From the NCBI GenBank assembly GCA_910592205.1, contig CAJVPJ010000014.1, positions 17,998 to 81,997 on the forward strand: a stretch of 64,000 nucleotides of DNA, in the 5' to 3' direction. Made by a program: the position numbers and the translations under genes. Below the pieces are notes generated by a model. That model ran no database searches. It was not told the DNA's origin and saw nothing but the letters and a program-made list of their open reading frames with translations. Of this stretch, positions 1 to 12,181 are shown piece by piece (position 1 is the first letter of the stretch; every line of letters starts with the position of its first letter). The DNA is from Paraglomus occultum (lineage: Eukaryota > Glomeromycota > Glomeromycetes > Paraglomerales > Paraglomeraceae).

Positions 1-2371
1 ACATCATTGACACTCGATTTCCCCACGCAAAATATTCGCAAGACATCCATCATTTGCACTATTGGTATGTGCATATAACTCCCCATTTGTGTACTCATAT
101 ATAGGCAATGGTCGCTGAATACTAATGTTTCGCGTTAAACCATGCTTTTCAAGGTCCTGCGACCAATACTGTGGAAAAATTAGTAAAATTACGGAGCGCG
201 GGAATGAATATTGTCAGACTAAATTTCTCGCATGGATCTCATGAGGTAAGTGACCGCGTATTTTAATCAAGAGAAAATGAGCCGTAATAATTAACAAATT
301 CGAAACCTTTATAGTATCATAAATCGGTAATCGATAATGTCCGAAAGAGTTATGCCTGTAAGTCTCGCACTTTTCGTTGAGTCTAAAAGCTTCTGGTATC
401 GTGTTTCTATCTTTGACGCCGCCTTTTTTTTTTTACCTCCAAAGTGCATCACGGACGACCAGTTGCTATCGCTCTCGATACGGTAATCTACAATGCAAAT
501 ACTCTGTGTGTTTGTGTGTTTATGTAAACGCTAAACCACGTATCTTTTGTTGATCAACAATTGTTGTATCATATACACGTTGACACCATGTAGAAAGGTC
601 CAGAAATACGAACGGGTATTATGAAAGACAATGTCGAGGTAAGAGATTGCTCGTTGGTTTTTTCGTTTTCCATTTTGCAACAAACTCGTTTTAAGAAATG
701 GTCAATTTCTAGCTTCCGATAGAGGCGGGTCACATAATGAACATTACCGTCGATGACAAATATGCCAATTGTTGTGACCTCGACATGCTTTACGTCGACT
801 ACAAGAATCTTTCCAAAGTTATCGAAGTTGGGAAAGTAATTTACGTCGACGATGGTATCCTATCTTTTAAAGTGCTCGAAGTCCATGATGACCATTTGAA
901 AGTACAAGCGTTAAATTCTGGCACTCTAAGCAGTAAGAAAGGGGTTAACCTACCACAAACAGACGTTGATCTTCCTGCGATATCTGAGAAAGATAAAGGA
1001 GACTTGAAATTTGGAGTTGAGAATAACGTGGATATGATATTCGCGTCGTTCATACGTAGCGCCAATGATGTCAAGGCAGTCAGAGCTGTTCTTGGAGAAG
1101 AGGGAAAATCTATCAAGGTTATTGCTAAGATAGAGAATTATCAAGGCGTTAACAATTTCGATGAGATTTTGCAAGAGGCTGATGGAATCATGGTTGCAAG
1201 AGGTGATTTGGGGATTGAGATTCCAGCATCGCAGGTGTTTGTTGCTCAAAAGATGATGATTGCTAAATGCAACCTTGCCGGGAAGCCTGTTATATGGTAT
1301 GAAACCCATTATTGTTTTTATGGGCCATGAATTTTCCATGTATGGAACGTTTGAACTTACTCGAGTTTTTCGGTCTGCTTCCCCAGCGCCACACAGATGT
1401 TAGAGTCTATGACGGTAAGTTTTTGGTTTCTCATATTGTTATATTCTTTCGTTATTTTATCCGACGACTTTTTGATACATTTTGACGGAAACAGTATAAT
1501 CCTCGACCGACGCGCGCAGAAGTAAGCGATGTTGCAAACGCGGTTCTCGATGGTGCAGACTGTGTTATGTTATCTGGTGAAACGGCCAAAGGGACCTATC
1601 CTATCAAAGCTGGTATGTTTTCATGTCATACACGTCAATTTTTATATCGTTTCATATATATAAGCTTATCCATTTTTTCTTTTAGTGGAGATGATGCACG
1701 AGACATGCGTGAGGGCTGAATCAGTGATCTTTTATCCAACACTGTTCAATCAACTGCGAGCTCTAACCGTCACGCCAACACAAATACCAGAAACAGTAGC
1801 TTCGTCTGCTGTATCTGCAGCTCACGAGCAGCAGGCTGGATGCATTCTTGTGTTGTCGACTTCTGGCACTACCGCTCGGTTTATTTCTAAATACAAGCCA
1901 AAATGTCCAATTATTACGGTGACGAGAAATGAACAGACGGCCAGACAAATCCATTTATGTAGAGGATGTTATCCATTTATTTATGATCAGCCTCGTAAAG
2001 ATGACTGGCAAGAAGATGTCGAAAGTCGAATAATGTGGGGAATGTCACAAGCCGTGCAACTTGGGTATGTTGAAGCTGTCGTGCGTTGGTTTGGAAAGTT
2101 AACCGCGCAGAAAATTAGAAACTACTTGTTCTAGCGTACCTTAATTGCGTATGTTGATTTCTGCTGAACGCGTATCATTTTTTGTCCACTGTAGAGTTCT
2201 TCATGCGGGAGATACCGTAATTGCTATCCAGGGATGGAAAGGAGGTCAGTAAACTTTCTGACATGTTTCCCTCCGATGTTTGATCATCAATACGTCTAAC
2301 GTGTTTCTATTCGTAAAGGTCTCGGAAATACAAATACTATGCGAATCTTAAAGGCGCCCGAAACTGACTGA
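1..2371 (+). CDS. Pyruvate kinase, 5' end outside the window
   Basis: Glycolytic enzyme converting phosphoenolpyruvate and ADP to pyruvate and ATP in the cytosol. Eleven exons join in frame: 1-64, 154-245, 315-357, 445-482, 594-638, 713-1296, 1387-1414, 1495-1612, 1686-2064, 2195-2244, 2319-2371, giving 497 codons plus a stop. Family landmarks appear in order: [37 protein letters not shown], the active-site signature [46 protein letters not shown] and a C-terminal [14 protein letters not shown]. Fungal homologues are about 500 residues, so only the start codon and roughly ten residues lie upstream. All introns are GT-AG and about 50-150 nt. No frame breaks were found, so the gene looks functional. 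Identification is secure; only the start is missing. Confidence 0.95.
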
Positions 2372-2919
2372 TTAAACATGACTATTACTATAGCTTTTCT
2401 TGTATTTTTAAATATTAAATATCTTGGGTTATTGCAATTATTAGTAGCACATGCTCTGATCTGTGTGGTTCCGTGTGAGGAAAATCCTCAATTTCTTCTA
2501 AAGTGTTTCACTACCGTCTCGTCTAATTATACGTTCAGGTGGGGAGTTTGTCTCTGTAAATTTCCATGACACCAAAATCACGAGAGGAGTATGCTTTCAA
2601 AAGTCGCGAATTTCTACAATTAACAACGCAATTTTATTTAACAAAATAAATTTGGCATTGTCATAGATGCTAACAATGATGAATGTATTGAATATACATT
2701 TTTAGCGTGCTGATATTGCATGGAACTAATCCCGTCTAGAGATTTCTTCATACAAGTTTCGCACAAGCATTAGCATTCGTTTTAATTACGTTATATATAC
2801 TAAACAATCGTCATTTGTATAACCCTGCTGTAATAATTACAGTATGAAAATGGACGAAATTAATTTAAAAAAAAAAAAACAATTATGAAAGCTGTATAAA
2901 TTTTAGGTTACTTCCTCTT
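2372..2919. other. Convergent 3' spacer, no gene seen
   Basis: AT-rich spacer between the ends of two convergent genes. It holds AATAAA-like motifs and an A-run near 2869. A 63-codon open frame at 2378-2569 has no support. Confidence 0.6.
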
Positions 2920-4220
2920 CTACAGACTAAAGCTTGAATAATTACTAAGATGTGCGTCAGTTTTAATTTCTTTCTCATTGCTTATCTCTGCCAAGCTGTA
3001 TTTATCGTCTATTACTTTGTTCAGTACTGGGAGTGTAGTTGCAGACGTGTTATTGTCCCCATCTATCACCACTCTAATTGTAGTCGTAGACGCAGGAATT
3101 AAGTTGAAATGTTTGCTGGGATAAAAGACCAGAACTGAACGTGGGAAAACCATGTTAGTCACCAGTATTTACATTAGCGTTTATACATGTGATGTATTGC
3201 TACTTACTGAGAATAATCCAGTCGAGTGTATGAGCCAAATTTGCGATATTGGCAAATAAATCGGATATAAATTTATTGCTGTTGAGCGTCTTTTCAGGCG
3301 TTAATCCATCGACAGAGAGAATGAAGAATGAGATTGTACCAAGTGCAATACAAGTCATAAAGCGCGTATTCATATCCCTATAATACACAAGCTTGCTTGT
3401 TATTAGTTGACCATCAAGCACCCCTTTGCTTTCATTGATAAATTGACTGAATTTGAAGTGTGCTCTGATTCCATAAAGAATTATGGGAATGTTACATGTT
3501 ACTGCAAATAGCCTTGGCAGTACCTAAAAGATTACGCAATCAAATATTAGATTCCTTGGTGATAAAAAAACCAGTTTCACAATGTTCTTACTTACAAGAG
3601 CTAACAATTCATTATATTGGAAAACAAATGGAATCAAGGGAAAAATTACGATGGCAACCAACGCAAAACCGTAATTGACTTTAAAATGGGTGCTTGCGAT
3701 GAAATTTTTTTGAACAATTGTTCCAGTCAAATAATTCCAGAAATTTTGCAACAAAAACAGTCCCGCGTTTTCAATTGCAAAATATGTCATCAGTAGGTAA
3801 GTATCCATGTTTGACAAACGCATATCTTTTTCCGACCACAGTATTCCTGGTTTAGCTAGTGCCTGTCCATTGGGAAGAAGGATAAATCCTTCTTTGTATT
3901 TCAGATACGATGCAATCGAATCGTACAATGTGATTAAGAAAAGACAGATGAAGAAGAGAATTGTCATCAAGGATTTGATTTCGCCGTGTCGAATGCGATG
4001 CCATCGTAGAGCCTCAAATTTGTCAACAGAGTAGATATGGAGCGCAGCCCACGGAAGAAGGAAGTAACCAGCTACTGCACGCTCTGATTATCAAGAAAAG
4101 AGAAGGGTAAAATTCGTCAATCGACAGTAATAATCGTGATTTAATAAAAATATTATTGGCGTTGACCACGATCGGTGATTACTTACGAAGAAAAGAATAG
4201 TCAGACTGTGAAGAAATCAT
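2920..4220 (-). CDS. Seven-helix membrane protein, unidentified family
   Basis: Four exons on the minus strand (4187-4220, 3596-4083, 3208-3523, 2920-3134) join in frame through consensus GTAAGT donors and give 350 residues. The start is the ATG at 4220, followed by MISSQSDYSF. Hydrophobic stretches fall near residues 13-32, 50-72, 105-130, 148-168, 175-193, 227-245 and 265-288, so seven helices are plausible, followed by a polar Thr/Asn-rich tail of about 60 residues. I recognise no family motif. The topology resembles a receptor or a fungal seven-helix protein of unknown role, but that is inference from hydropathy only. It differs in sequence from the other seven-helix gene at 38837-41178. 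Splice consistency makes the model fairly reliable; the function is unknown. Confidence 0.65.
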
Positions 4221-4852
4221 TTTTTTTAAAGATAAAAATTAAATAGCATAAAAGTTTATGTAGAAAAAAAAGGTCAAACCATCAAGGCTGTTTATTTAAA
4301 TTATCCGAGAGGATCAGACGAAACAGACTCTTGGGAAATTAAGCGCATTTCTAATCACATAATCATATAAATTGCAGGGAAACATTCGCGATGCGCATTG
4401 GTTACAATAAACACGGACGTTGATTATATAATTATAGTGCGAGTCAAAAGATAAAAGTTTAAAGTTTGTAAAGCTAATGTTTATTATTACGAAATCGTCA
4501 GGGGGCGGACATTTTAGTTGGTCAAACATATTTGTAAGATTAAGTAATAATACTGCTGTGTGATTGGACTAAAATGATGCACAGCGTCTTTTGCGCACGG
4601 TGTCATAACATAAAGTTTCGCAAAATTAACGCCTACAATGGCCCCGTTGGTCCACCAAAAAAGACAATAAAACGTCTACATTATGTCTAACCGCAACGTC
4701 GACTGTATAATAGAACTATAGACGACTAAGCAGCGTTAAGTATTACCCGGGAGCGAAATGTTATGTAATAAAATGGCAAACTCTCACAAGGGGTTTTGTT
4801 TATGACATGGCCATCGTTTAATGTCTGGTGTTTATTGTCCAATAACGTTAAT

Positions 4853-5042
4853 GCTAATACTAATACTAATACTAACGATGATAATGATAATGCTGTAAAT
4901 AAAAAAGAAATCATCGAATAGGCCGCAGAAGAATTTACGCTTCATCGCAATATTATAGATGGCTGTTCACACGCGAATATATACAGTAACTAAACATATT
5001 CGTAAAATTAAAGTCGTTGTTAGTATTAGTATTAGTATTAGC
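4853..5042. repeat. Inverted repeat of an ACTAAT microsatellite
   Basis: The 24-base arm at 4853-4876 (GCTAATACTAATACTAATAC plus TAAC) is matched exactly by its reverse complement at 5019-5042, separated by 142 bases. Confidence 0.9.
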
Positions 5043-6445
5043 TAGACTTTTTAATTTCTACGGTTTATTTCAATTCAACAATTATTGTTATTTGCCGTTA
5101 TAAATGAAATCTATTCAATAGCTGACATAATAATGAGTCGGTAACGCAACAATAGAATGCGCATAGTCCATGTGTGACAAACCCCAACATATACCATTAT
5201 AGAGAGAGCTACGCTTTACAAATAGGAATTTTATTAAAGTTTAGATTCTTCAAGTGCAAGCTAAAAACATCATCATTCACATATAAACACAAAAGTATAT
5301 CACATAAAATAAACCATAAATACGTAAGCATATGGTAACTTATATAATTTGCTCTACTAATCATGAAATATTATTTGTATTCGGTACTTATGCACTACAA
5401 TTAAGTAGTCTATCCGCATTGCTACCAATAACAAGCACAAGATAAAATAGACTTTGCGCAGATGCCAATGCCAAGTCGGAACATTAGAAAAAATTGGTAA
5501 CAGACGTAGAAGCTTCCGATTTTCCCCAACAAGTTGACAGCATTGGTCATCTCGGTATTTTAGTATTCAAGGAAAATGGCGAATATGCATTTTATTCGGA
5601 AGTTAACGTGATAAAAAATAAATGATAGATGTCTACACAATACAGCAAATATCATTCAATTCCGATGGCATAGCAAACTATACTGTAGAATAAACAGCGA
5701 TTATAAAAGTATGCGAGTAAATAAATTAACATAACATATTTTGCACTTTAAATATTAGAAGCAAAGATTAGCTCAAAAACTTAATAATATGAACACTTTA
5801 ATATTAGTTTCGATACAAATATGTCAATGGTATCTATAAATAATCAAAGACACATCACAATAGTCGCTCTGTGTTTATACACTATTTGTCATCATGCGCA
5901 TATAACAGTTAATTAGTGGATTCCATCTCGGTTGACGACACACTCAGTTGGCCTATTTTTGTCCGACAAAAGTTTCCCTCGGATTATCTTCTCAAAGACA
6001 AGAGATGGATTTGGATTCTCACGCTTCTTATCTCTTCGTCTTTTCGTCTCATCTTTCCCCCTCCTTTTCTCTTAGTCTTTGTCTTTGTCATAGAAAGTGG
6101 GAATTTATATTTTATTAGAGATTGTCAATAAAAATTTGTCCCATATATCATATGCAATGAGTAATGCTTAGCGATTCTCGATTCGCATTATCACAACGTC
6201 TTGTTTATCAGTAACTTGGCGCGAGAATGAGCAATTGTGCTTGTATTTTTACTTCGCTACAAATAAGAAATATTGATATAATATGTATGTGTGTTTAATA
6301 GTAAAACAAGTTGACAACAACGAAAAGTCTTCGATTGGTAGAGGGATAGTAAGTTGACATGTCGAGGTCATACAATACACAATTCGAATTAATAGTACTG
6401 TCATAGTTAACCATGAGAACCGTTTACTTGCCCGACAGCCATTTG

Positions 6446-6518
6446 ATTTGCCCGACAAATATTTACCGGCATTATTTCAAAGTTATCCTTTTTTGGGTAG
6501 TTTTTTTGTCGGGCAAAT
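6446..6518. repeat. Hairpin-forming inverted repeat
   Basis: ATTTGCCCGACAAA at 6446-6459 pairs perfectly with TTTGTCGGGCAAAT at 6505-6518. A third partial copy, CTTGCCCGACAG, lies just upstream at 6427. This may be the end of a small mobile element. Confidence 0.75.
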
Positions 6519-7855
6519 GATTGTCGACCCGTTAACCATATATTAATCACGTGATAAATTATGCAGGAAAACGCATCTACTATAAAATTGTAGTTTACCG
6601 CGCCATTTCCAAAGGTCTCGTTTGAGTTAGAGGAAGGAATAAAACGAAACCGGTTCCGACTTACGACATATTGATCAGACGAGCCTATACCCTGGTGACG
6701 AGGTTTTACATCGACGCATTTCTAATATCCTATCTTCCCCAAAACTAGAAAGCAGGTAATATGTTAAATAAATTTACTTTTTGTTTTACTTCAATGTAAC
6801 TTGCTTAAGCACGAAAGAGGTCCGCGGCAGACTTTGGGTTTTTGCAGATCTCTATTAGACACCGCGGTAGACTCTGAGATGTCGGAAGCCATTAATGGCA
6901 AGTCATCTTGTCCACTATCGTGGTCAGAGTCATCTTGGTGGCCGCTCTGGGTTGTGTAAGCACGAAGGAGGTTTGCGACAGAGTTTGAGCTGTCGGAAGC
7001 CATTAGGCTGAGAAAGGAGAATTTAAATTGCGGATTCAGGAAACAGTTGATGGTCCATTGTATGCATAGTGACCAATGATAATTAATGCGCAGAAACGCG
7101 CCCTCAACAAATAACATTTAAAACGATAAAAAACCAGATTTAACAATTTTTATCAATAACGCTTTGCGAAAAATGTTTTTTTACATTCTCTCATTTCACT
7201 TTGTTGCAGCATACCCAAATAACGTGCTATGCAATGTGTTGCGAATGAGATTAAGATCTCAATTACCATCTTTTCCCACACTTCAACTAGTGATAGTCCT
7301 AGTGCATAATACCCGAACGCCCACTGATAACAAAAAAGTAATATTAGCGATCGTTCCCATAAAAGAAAGGCTTATCTTGGTTTACTTATCCCATTGACGT
7401 TAGTTTGAAGAGGGTTAACTTTATTACAATTGTTCTGGCTCATTCTGGAATCACCATTTGCATCTATTTTATCACATAAAATGTATTATCAGAACGCCTA
7501 AATTAGGTAACTCTAACATCGTGTAACCTAAAGCCACAATTGTGTGAGCATCAAGAACAATGCAAATATAACAAACCGTCTTATGATCTCAAAATAGACA
7601 TAACAATCACACACTTCGGTCCTTTCTGGTTAAAAAAACTTTGCCATTCATGATTTTTCCTTGTAGCCTCGAAACGTCAATTTCTCTCCCATACGGTTGA
7701 ATAAGCCGGTCTGTTCAAACCGCTGCCTTAATCTTTTTCTTTCCTATACGCCTAATATTAGCCCTCCCCGCTCAATTACAGCCCCCCTCACTATATTCCC
7801 ATAGTTAGACTTTTTAAATAATAATTGTAGTAATTTATAATATATTCTATATTAT

Positions 7856-10267
7856 ATGTTTGAGTCAGAATCTCAGGACTTTTCCAACGATTCGGAATTC
7901 TTGGACGCATCCCCAAATACCTTTAGGCGAACTATAAAAGAGCAGTTCCACAACACTCGGGCTACCAGCAACAGTTCTCTATTTCAAGACCCGGAAAACT
8001 TTGAAGACGTGTCCGATCAGTTTCCCATACTGAAAAGGGTTAACCAAGGAGCGGTTGAGAACGTTGAGAAATTGAGTGGAACACATATTGCTGACGAAGC
8101 TGTGCTCTATTCTCCAGTCAACAGCGATGGAGTAGGGGTTGGCGTAGAAGTCAATTTGGAGAGTGAGAGAAAGACCGAAGTCTTTGTCAACGACACTAAC
8201 AAAAACATTGAAAACACTAAAAATTTTAATATAAAAAACATAGAGAATGTAGAGAATGTAGAGAATGTAAAGACTGTTGTGAATGAGGTGAATGTGAACA
8301 GGGGCATTGAACAAAAGAAAAAGAAAAGGTGGAAGTGGTTATGCTGTCCGATTTTTTGGCCATTCTATTTTTGTTTCTGGCGTGGGGAGGATAAAAGTCT
8401 GCCGATGACAAGAACAGACATTGAGATAAACCAGACAATCAAAGATAAACAAAAGATCAAAAAGAAGCGCAGAAACTGTTGCTTGATCATTCTTTTGATT
8501 ATCATAATACTTTTATTGCTCGGAAACATGGTTGCGTTGGATGTTAGAACTTTGCAATCTCCCCTTAATTCAGCTAGTTCTACGGACACCACCAATACTG
8601 TTGATTCTCCCGTTCAAGTCAAGAAAGCGGTTTGCATTTCGCTCTTTAGCGCGTTTACTTTGCAACCACAACAATTTCCCTGCGATTTCTGCACCAGCGA
8701 TTCAGATGTGGCTCCCAACATCACAGACTTTTGCGTGTTGAAAGGGATATGGGCTAATGCGGTTAACGTGACTTCAATAGAGACCGTGGCCGGCTGGATG
8801 AAGGATAATAACTTTTGTAAATGGGTTGGCGTGACGTGTGATCAGGGAGGAAGGGTCGTGGCATTACAAATGAGTTTCCCAAATGTACCGAATACTTTTA
8901 TAGACGATCTGGGTAACTTGGAGAACTTGTCATCCTTGTAAGTTTAACGATATCTATATGCATACCGTAGTTACTCGATGTACCACTCGTTGTTTACCAA
9001 TCTTCTAATTCGTTTCTTTCACCCCGTGAGTAGAAAGATCACGGGCAACTCTCAAGTTCCAAGCGGCCCGTTTCCAACCAGTCTGTTTAATCTTAAAAAC
9101 CTGGCTACCGTCAGGCTTGAACTGACTGCACTCTCCAATATGCCAAACACGTTCGATAAGCTGTCTTCCCTGACATCTTTGTAAGTATTCACATCGGCAC
9201 GTCAGCTCTTTGATAATTTTTGTGACTATGCTAATAATTAATTTTAAATGCCGCTCACTACTTATAGGCAATTAATACGAAATCCTTCATTAGGCAATAC
9301 ATTTCCGAGTTCCGTTGCGTCATTGTCTTTGAATACTTTGTAAGTCTTTTGTTTGATATCTGCAGTAGTCGATCAATCGTGGGCCGAATTTCTAATGTTA
9401 ATATCTTTTTTACAGGGCAGTCTCGGGCCAGAACATCGGTGGTGCAATACCTGATGTCATAGGCAATAGTGCGACTTTGCAATCAAGTCTGCAAACTTTG
9501 TATGTATTTAGTCCTTTGATTGTTGACGCTATTACATTATTTCCCGTTTTCCTTTTTAATTAACACTACTTTTCACTTTTTTTTTCTTTAGGGATTTGAG
9601 CTTTAATCAGTTTACTGGGACTGTGCCGGCTTCGCTTCTGCAGCTGAAATCTCTGACCTCTCTGTAAGCACATACAATTTGTCGTGTTTCGTTAAACTAA
9701 GAGCCATTCCTTTTCTCAATTTGCTTAATTGATCTAATATTTATGGATGTTTTCTTTTTTTTTCCCCCCATAGGGTGCTTGGTAGCAATCAGCTCTCAGG
9801 CCCAATTCCTGCTCTTCCGACAAGTCTAACCACGTTAGATCTTAATACGAACCAATTTTCGGGGTCAATTCCAACCACATTGACACAAATGACTGGATTG
9901 ACTTTTTTATCCTTGCAGGCGAATTCATTGACCGGACCCATCCCGCCTTCAATTACGCAACTGACAAAGTTGACTGATCTGTTACTTCAGGGCAATAAGC
10001 TTAGCGGTGGAATACCCGATGGTATCGGTAACATGAATATACTTAGATTGTAAGTAAATCAAAAGTTGTTTCGACGATTATTTATCGAGGTGAAATGCAA
10101 ACACCATTGCTCATCATCATTTGTCTACTATTTTCATTAGGAACCTAGCCTCTAATGCACTCACAGGCCAGGTGCCGACATCAGTATGTCAGAAATCGTA
10201 CAATGCGTGCGATCTCTCACTGAACGCTTTAACGTCTCCTATTAAATGTACCGTTTGTCTTGTTTAA
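7856..10267 (+). CDS. Plant-type LRR protein with type II membrane anchor
   Basis: Seven exons (7856-8937, 9034-9180, 9268-9339, 9416-9499, 9592-9663, 9774-10049, 10141-10267) give 619 residues. Residues 1-205 are polar, with a basic cluster (KKKKRWKW) followed by an aromatic/Cys patch near 160-176. A single strong helix, NCCLIILLIIIILLLL, lies near 207-222 behind a basic KKKRR, predicting cytoplasmic N-terminus and external C-terminus. The ectodomain begins with a cap containing CKWVGVTC, as in plant LRR caps. Repeats of the LxxNxxxGxIPxxL type follow, and a Cys-containing C-terminal cap ends the protein. Every intron interrupts a leucine codon as TT|G, CT|G or TT|A (phase 2) at the same point of the repeat. 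No kinase domain is present. A role in adhesion or ligand binding is inference. Confidence 0.85.
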
Positions 10268-12181
10268 TTCACAATCAATGTATTCTTAATCCGAATTGTA
10301 TTACTGCATTCTCATACACTATTGCTACATTAGTCATACCTTAATTCTAGTCTGCAATCTACATTCATGTTCTACTAGTCTTTTTTTTTTTTTCAAAATC
10401 AATTATTTTGTTAGTGTGAGCGGGAGCAAGATCACTACTGTAATAATAAAAATAAAATTTACTGGGCGGCGTATAGAGAACAAATTATCGTTTCAACAGT
10501 GTGTCAAGGTTAGCTTATTATTATTAGTAGAGGAATTCATTCTGACCAGAGTCTTACTTTCCGAGATAAAACTCGAATTGGGGTCATTATTATTTTGCAA
10601 GTAATAGTAATAATAGTAAGGAGTAGAGAAGCATCAGTTACAAATAACAATCACTGGAATAAGGGCAAGGTTATTCCCCTGTCAAGATTTCAAGAAGTGT
10701 AGTTGAGAAGAACTCATTCTTAATTAAAATGTTCACAAATAAAAGCTTTAACTATTGATGAATTATTATCCAATGGTTGTTTAAGTGAGGATAAATAATG
10801 TGATTGATAATCACGCCGGATGGCCTGTAATCTTCACTGCTCAGTAAACTGATCACGTTACAAAATTAGTCCAATGAAATCGGACAAATTCATTCTACTG
10901 TTATTAAGACAATTGAGAATTTCAACTATTCGCTGACATGTTTCCCCATTTAACATAACACGAGGCCTTTCTCAGTGGAAACATTTTTGAGAAAAAATTA
11001 ACACACGATTTTAACATTTAACGTCAACGTCGAACTTTAAATGAATATGATCGAATTAACGAACGCGCAATCGGAGGTATACGCACTGGCTTATTTATAC
11101 CTTCGAATTATTAGGAAGCTGTATTATAATAAGTCGAACTATAAAAAGTCAACTGTGTTCTGTTGCCAGTGTAATTATACCCGATTTTAACGTTATAACG
11201 CCATTCTTGACATTTGACAGATGCATCAAAGCTGTTGGGAAACGTCTTCTGAGCTTTTCATCGTCATGTCCGAATAGTGAAAATGCAGAACTAGTTGCTA
11301 TACGCATTGAGACTGTATATAAAATTTAACACAAGAATGAGTAGATCAACTGAAATATCAGACCAACATAACATTTGGAGTGAACAACCGCTTTAAAAAT
11401 ATGCCACATCTCGATTCGCACATCCCTTTGTCGCCATAACAGTAAATTAGGTTTCACCGAGATATTTTAATTGCAAAAGTTTGTTTTATGGAATTTTCGG
11501 ATTAACGGGGTATGCGTCATTTCGACAGCAAAATTTTATTCGTTTGCGGTATCCGGGTCACTCGACTACCTTAATATGGTTGAATGGAGATTTATATTAT
11601 TTCAATATCTGATACTGTCTTTTCAACGTGACCGTTGATTTGTTTTATAAATCTTTGCAGTGACCGTATTTCAGGCATAAATGGAATATTAATATTGCTT
11701 AATATAAGGTTGTTTTTTATAATAAAATATAACGTTTACTGATCGTTAATGTTTAATGGTTGTAGGTAGATAAATCGATGAGCCTTCATTCGCGTTCATA
11801 GCTCATAAGTTCAAAGTATGCGAAAATAACTAACAATGGCTTAACAAGGTACTTTATAGCTGACTACATCTGTTAAATAATTTGCCGTCACTCGTTAGCT
11901 TTTCAGTAAGAAAATTTATTTGATAAAAAAGTCAGGCAGCAATTTTATTTGATTGGTCACGATCTGAGAAAAAGATATTATAGAGCAGACCCTGATTTAA
12001 AATTTTTGTCTGACACAAGAAAGCCAAATTATGCTTATTTAATAGTTACTAAATACAATTTAGACGTATTTTTTATATTTAATGCTGCAAAAACACTGTT
12101 GTTTTTTATGTAACGGTGGACTAAATATGAATGTTAGGAAATTATTGAGCCAATTCTCAATCCCACTAATTTATTAAGTAA
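10268..12181. other. 1.9 kb spacer between convergent genes
   Basis: AT-rich; no supported coding sequence, RNA gene or repeat was seen. The open frame at 10296-10604 is low-complexity and lacks family features. Confidence 0.55.

Larger units (their letters stand above)
4221..7855. other. 3.6 kb AT-rich spacer with repeats
   Basis: No convincing gene. It contains an inverted repeat built on an ACTAAT microsatellite (4853-5042), a TTTGCCCGACAAA hairpin (6446-6518) and an imperfectly repeated coding-like segment on the minus strand at 6791-7117. Open frames at 5916, 6249 and 7164 look like chance. Confidence 0.5.
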
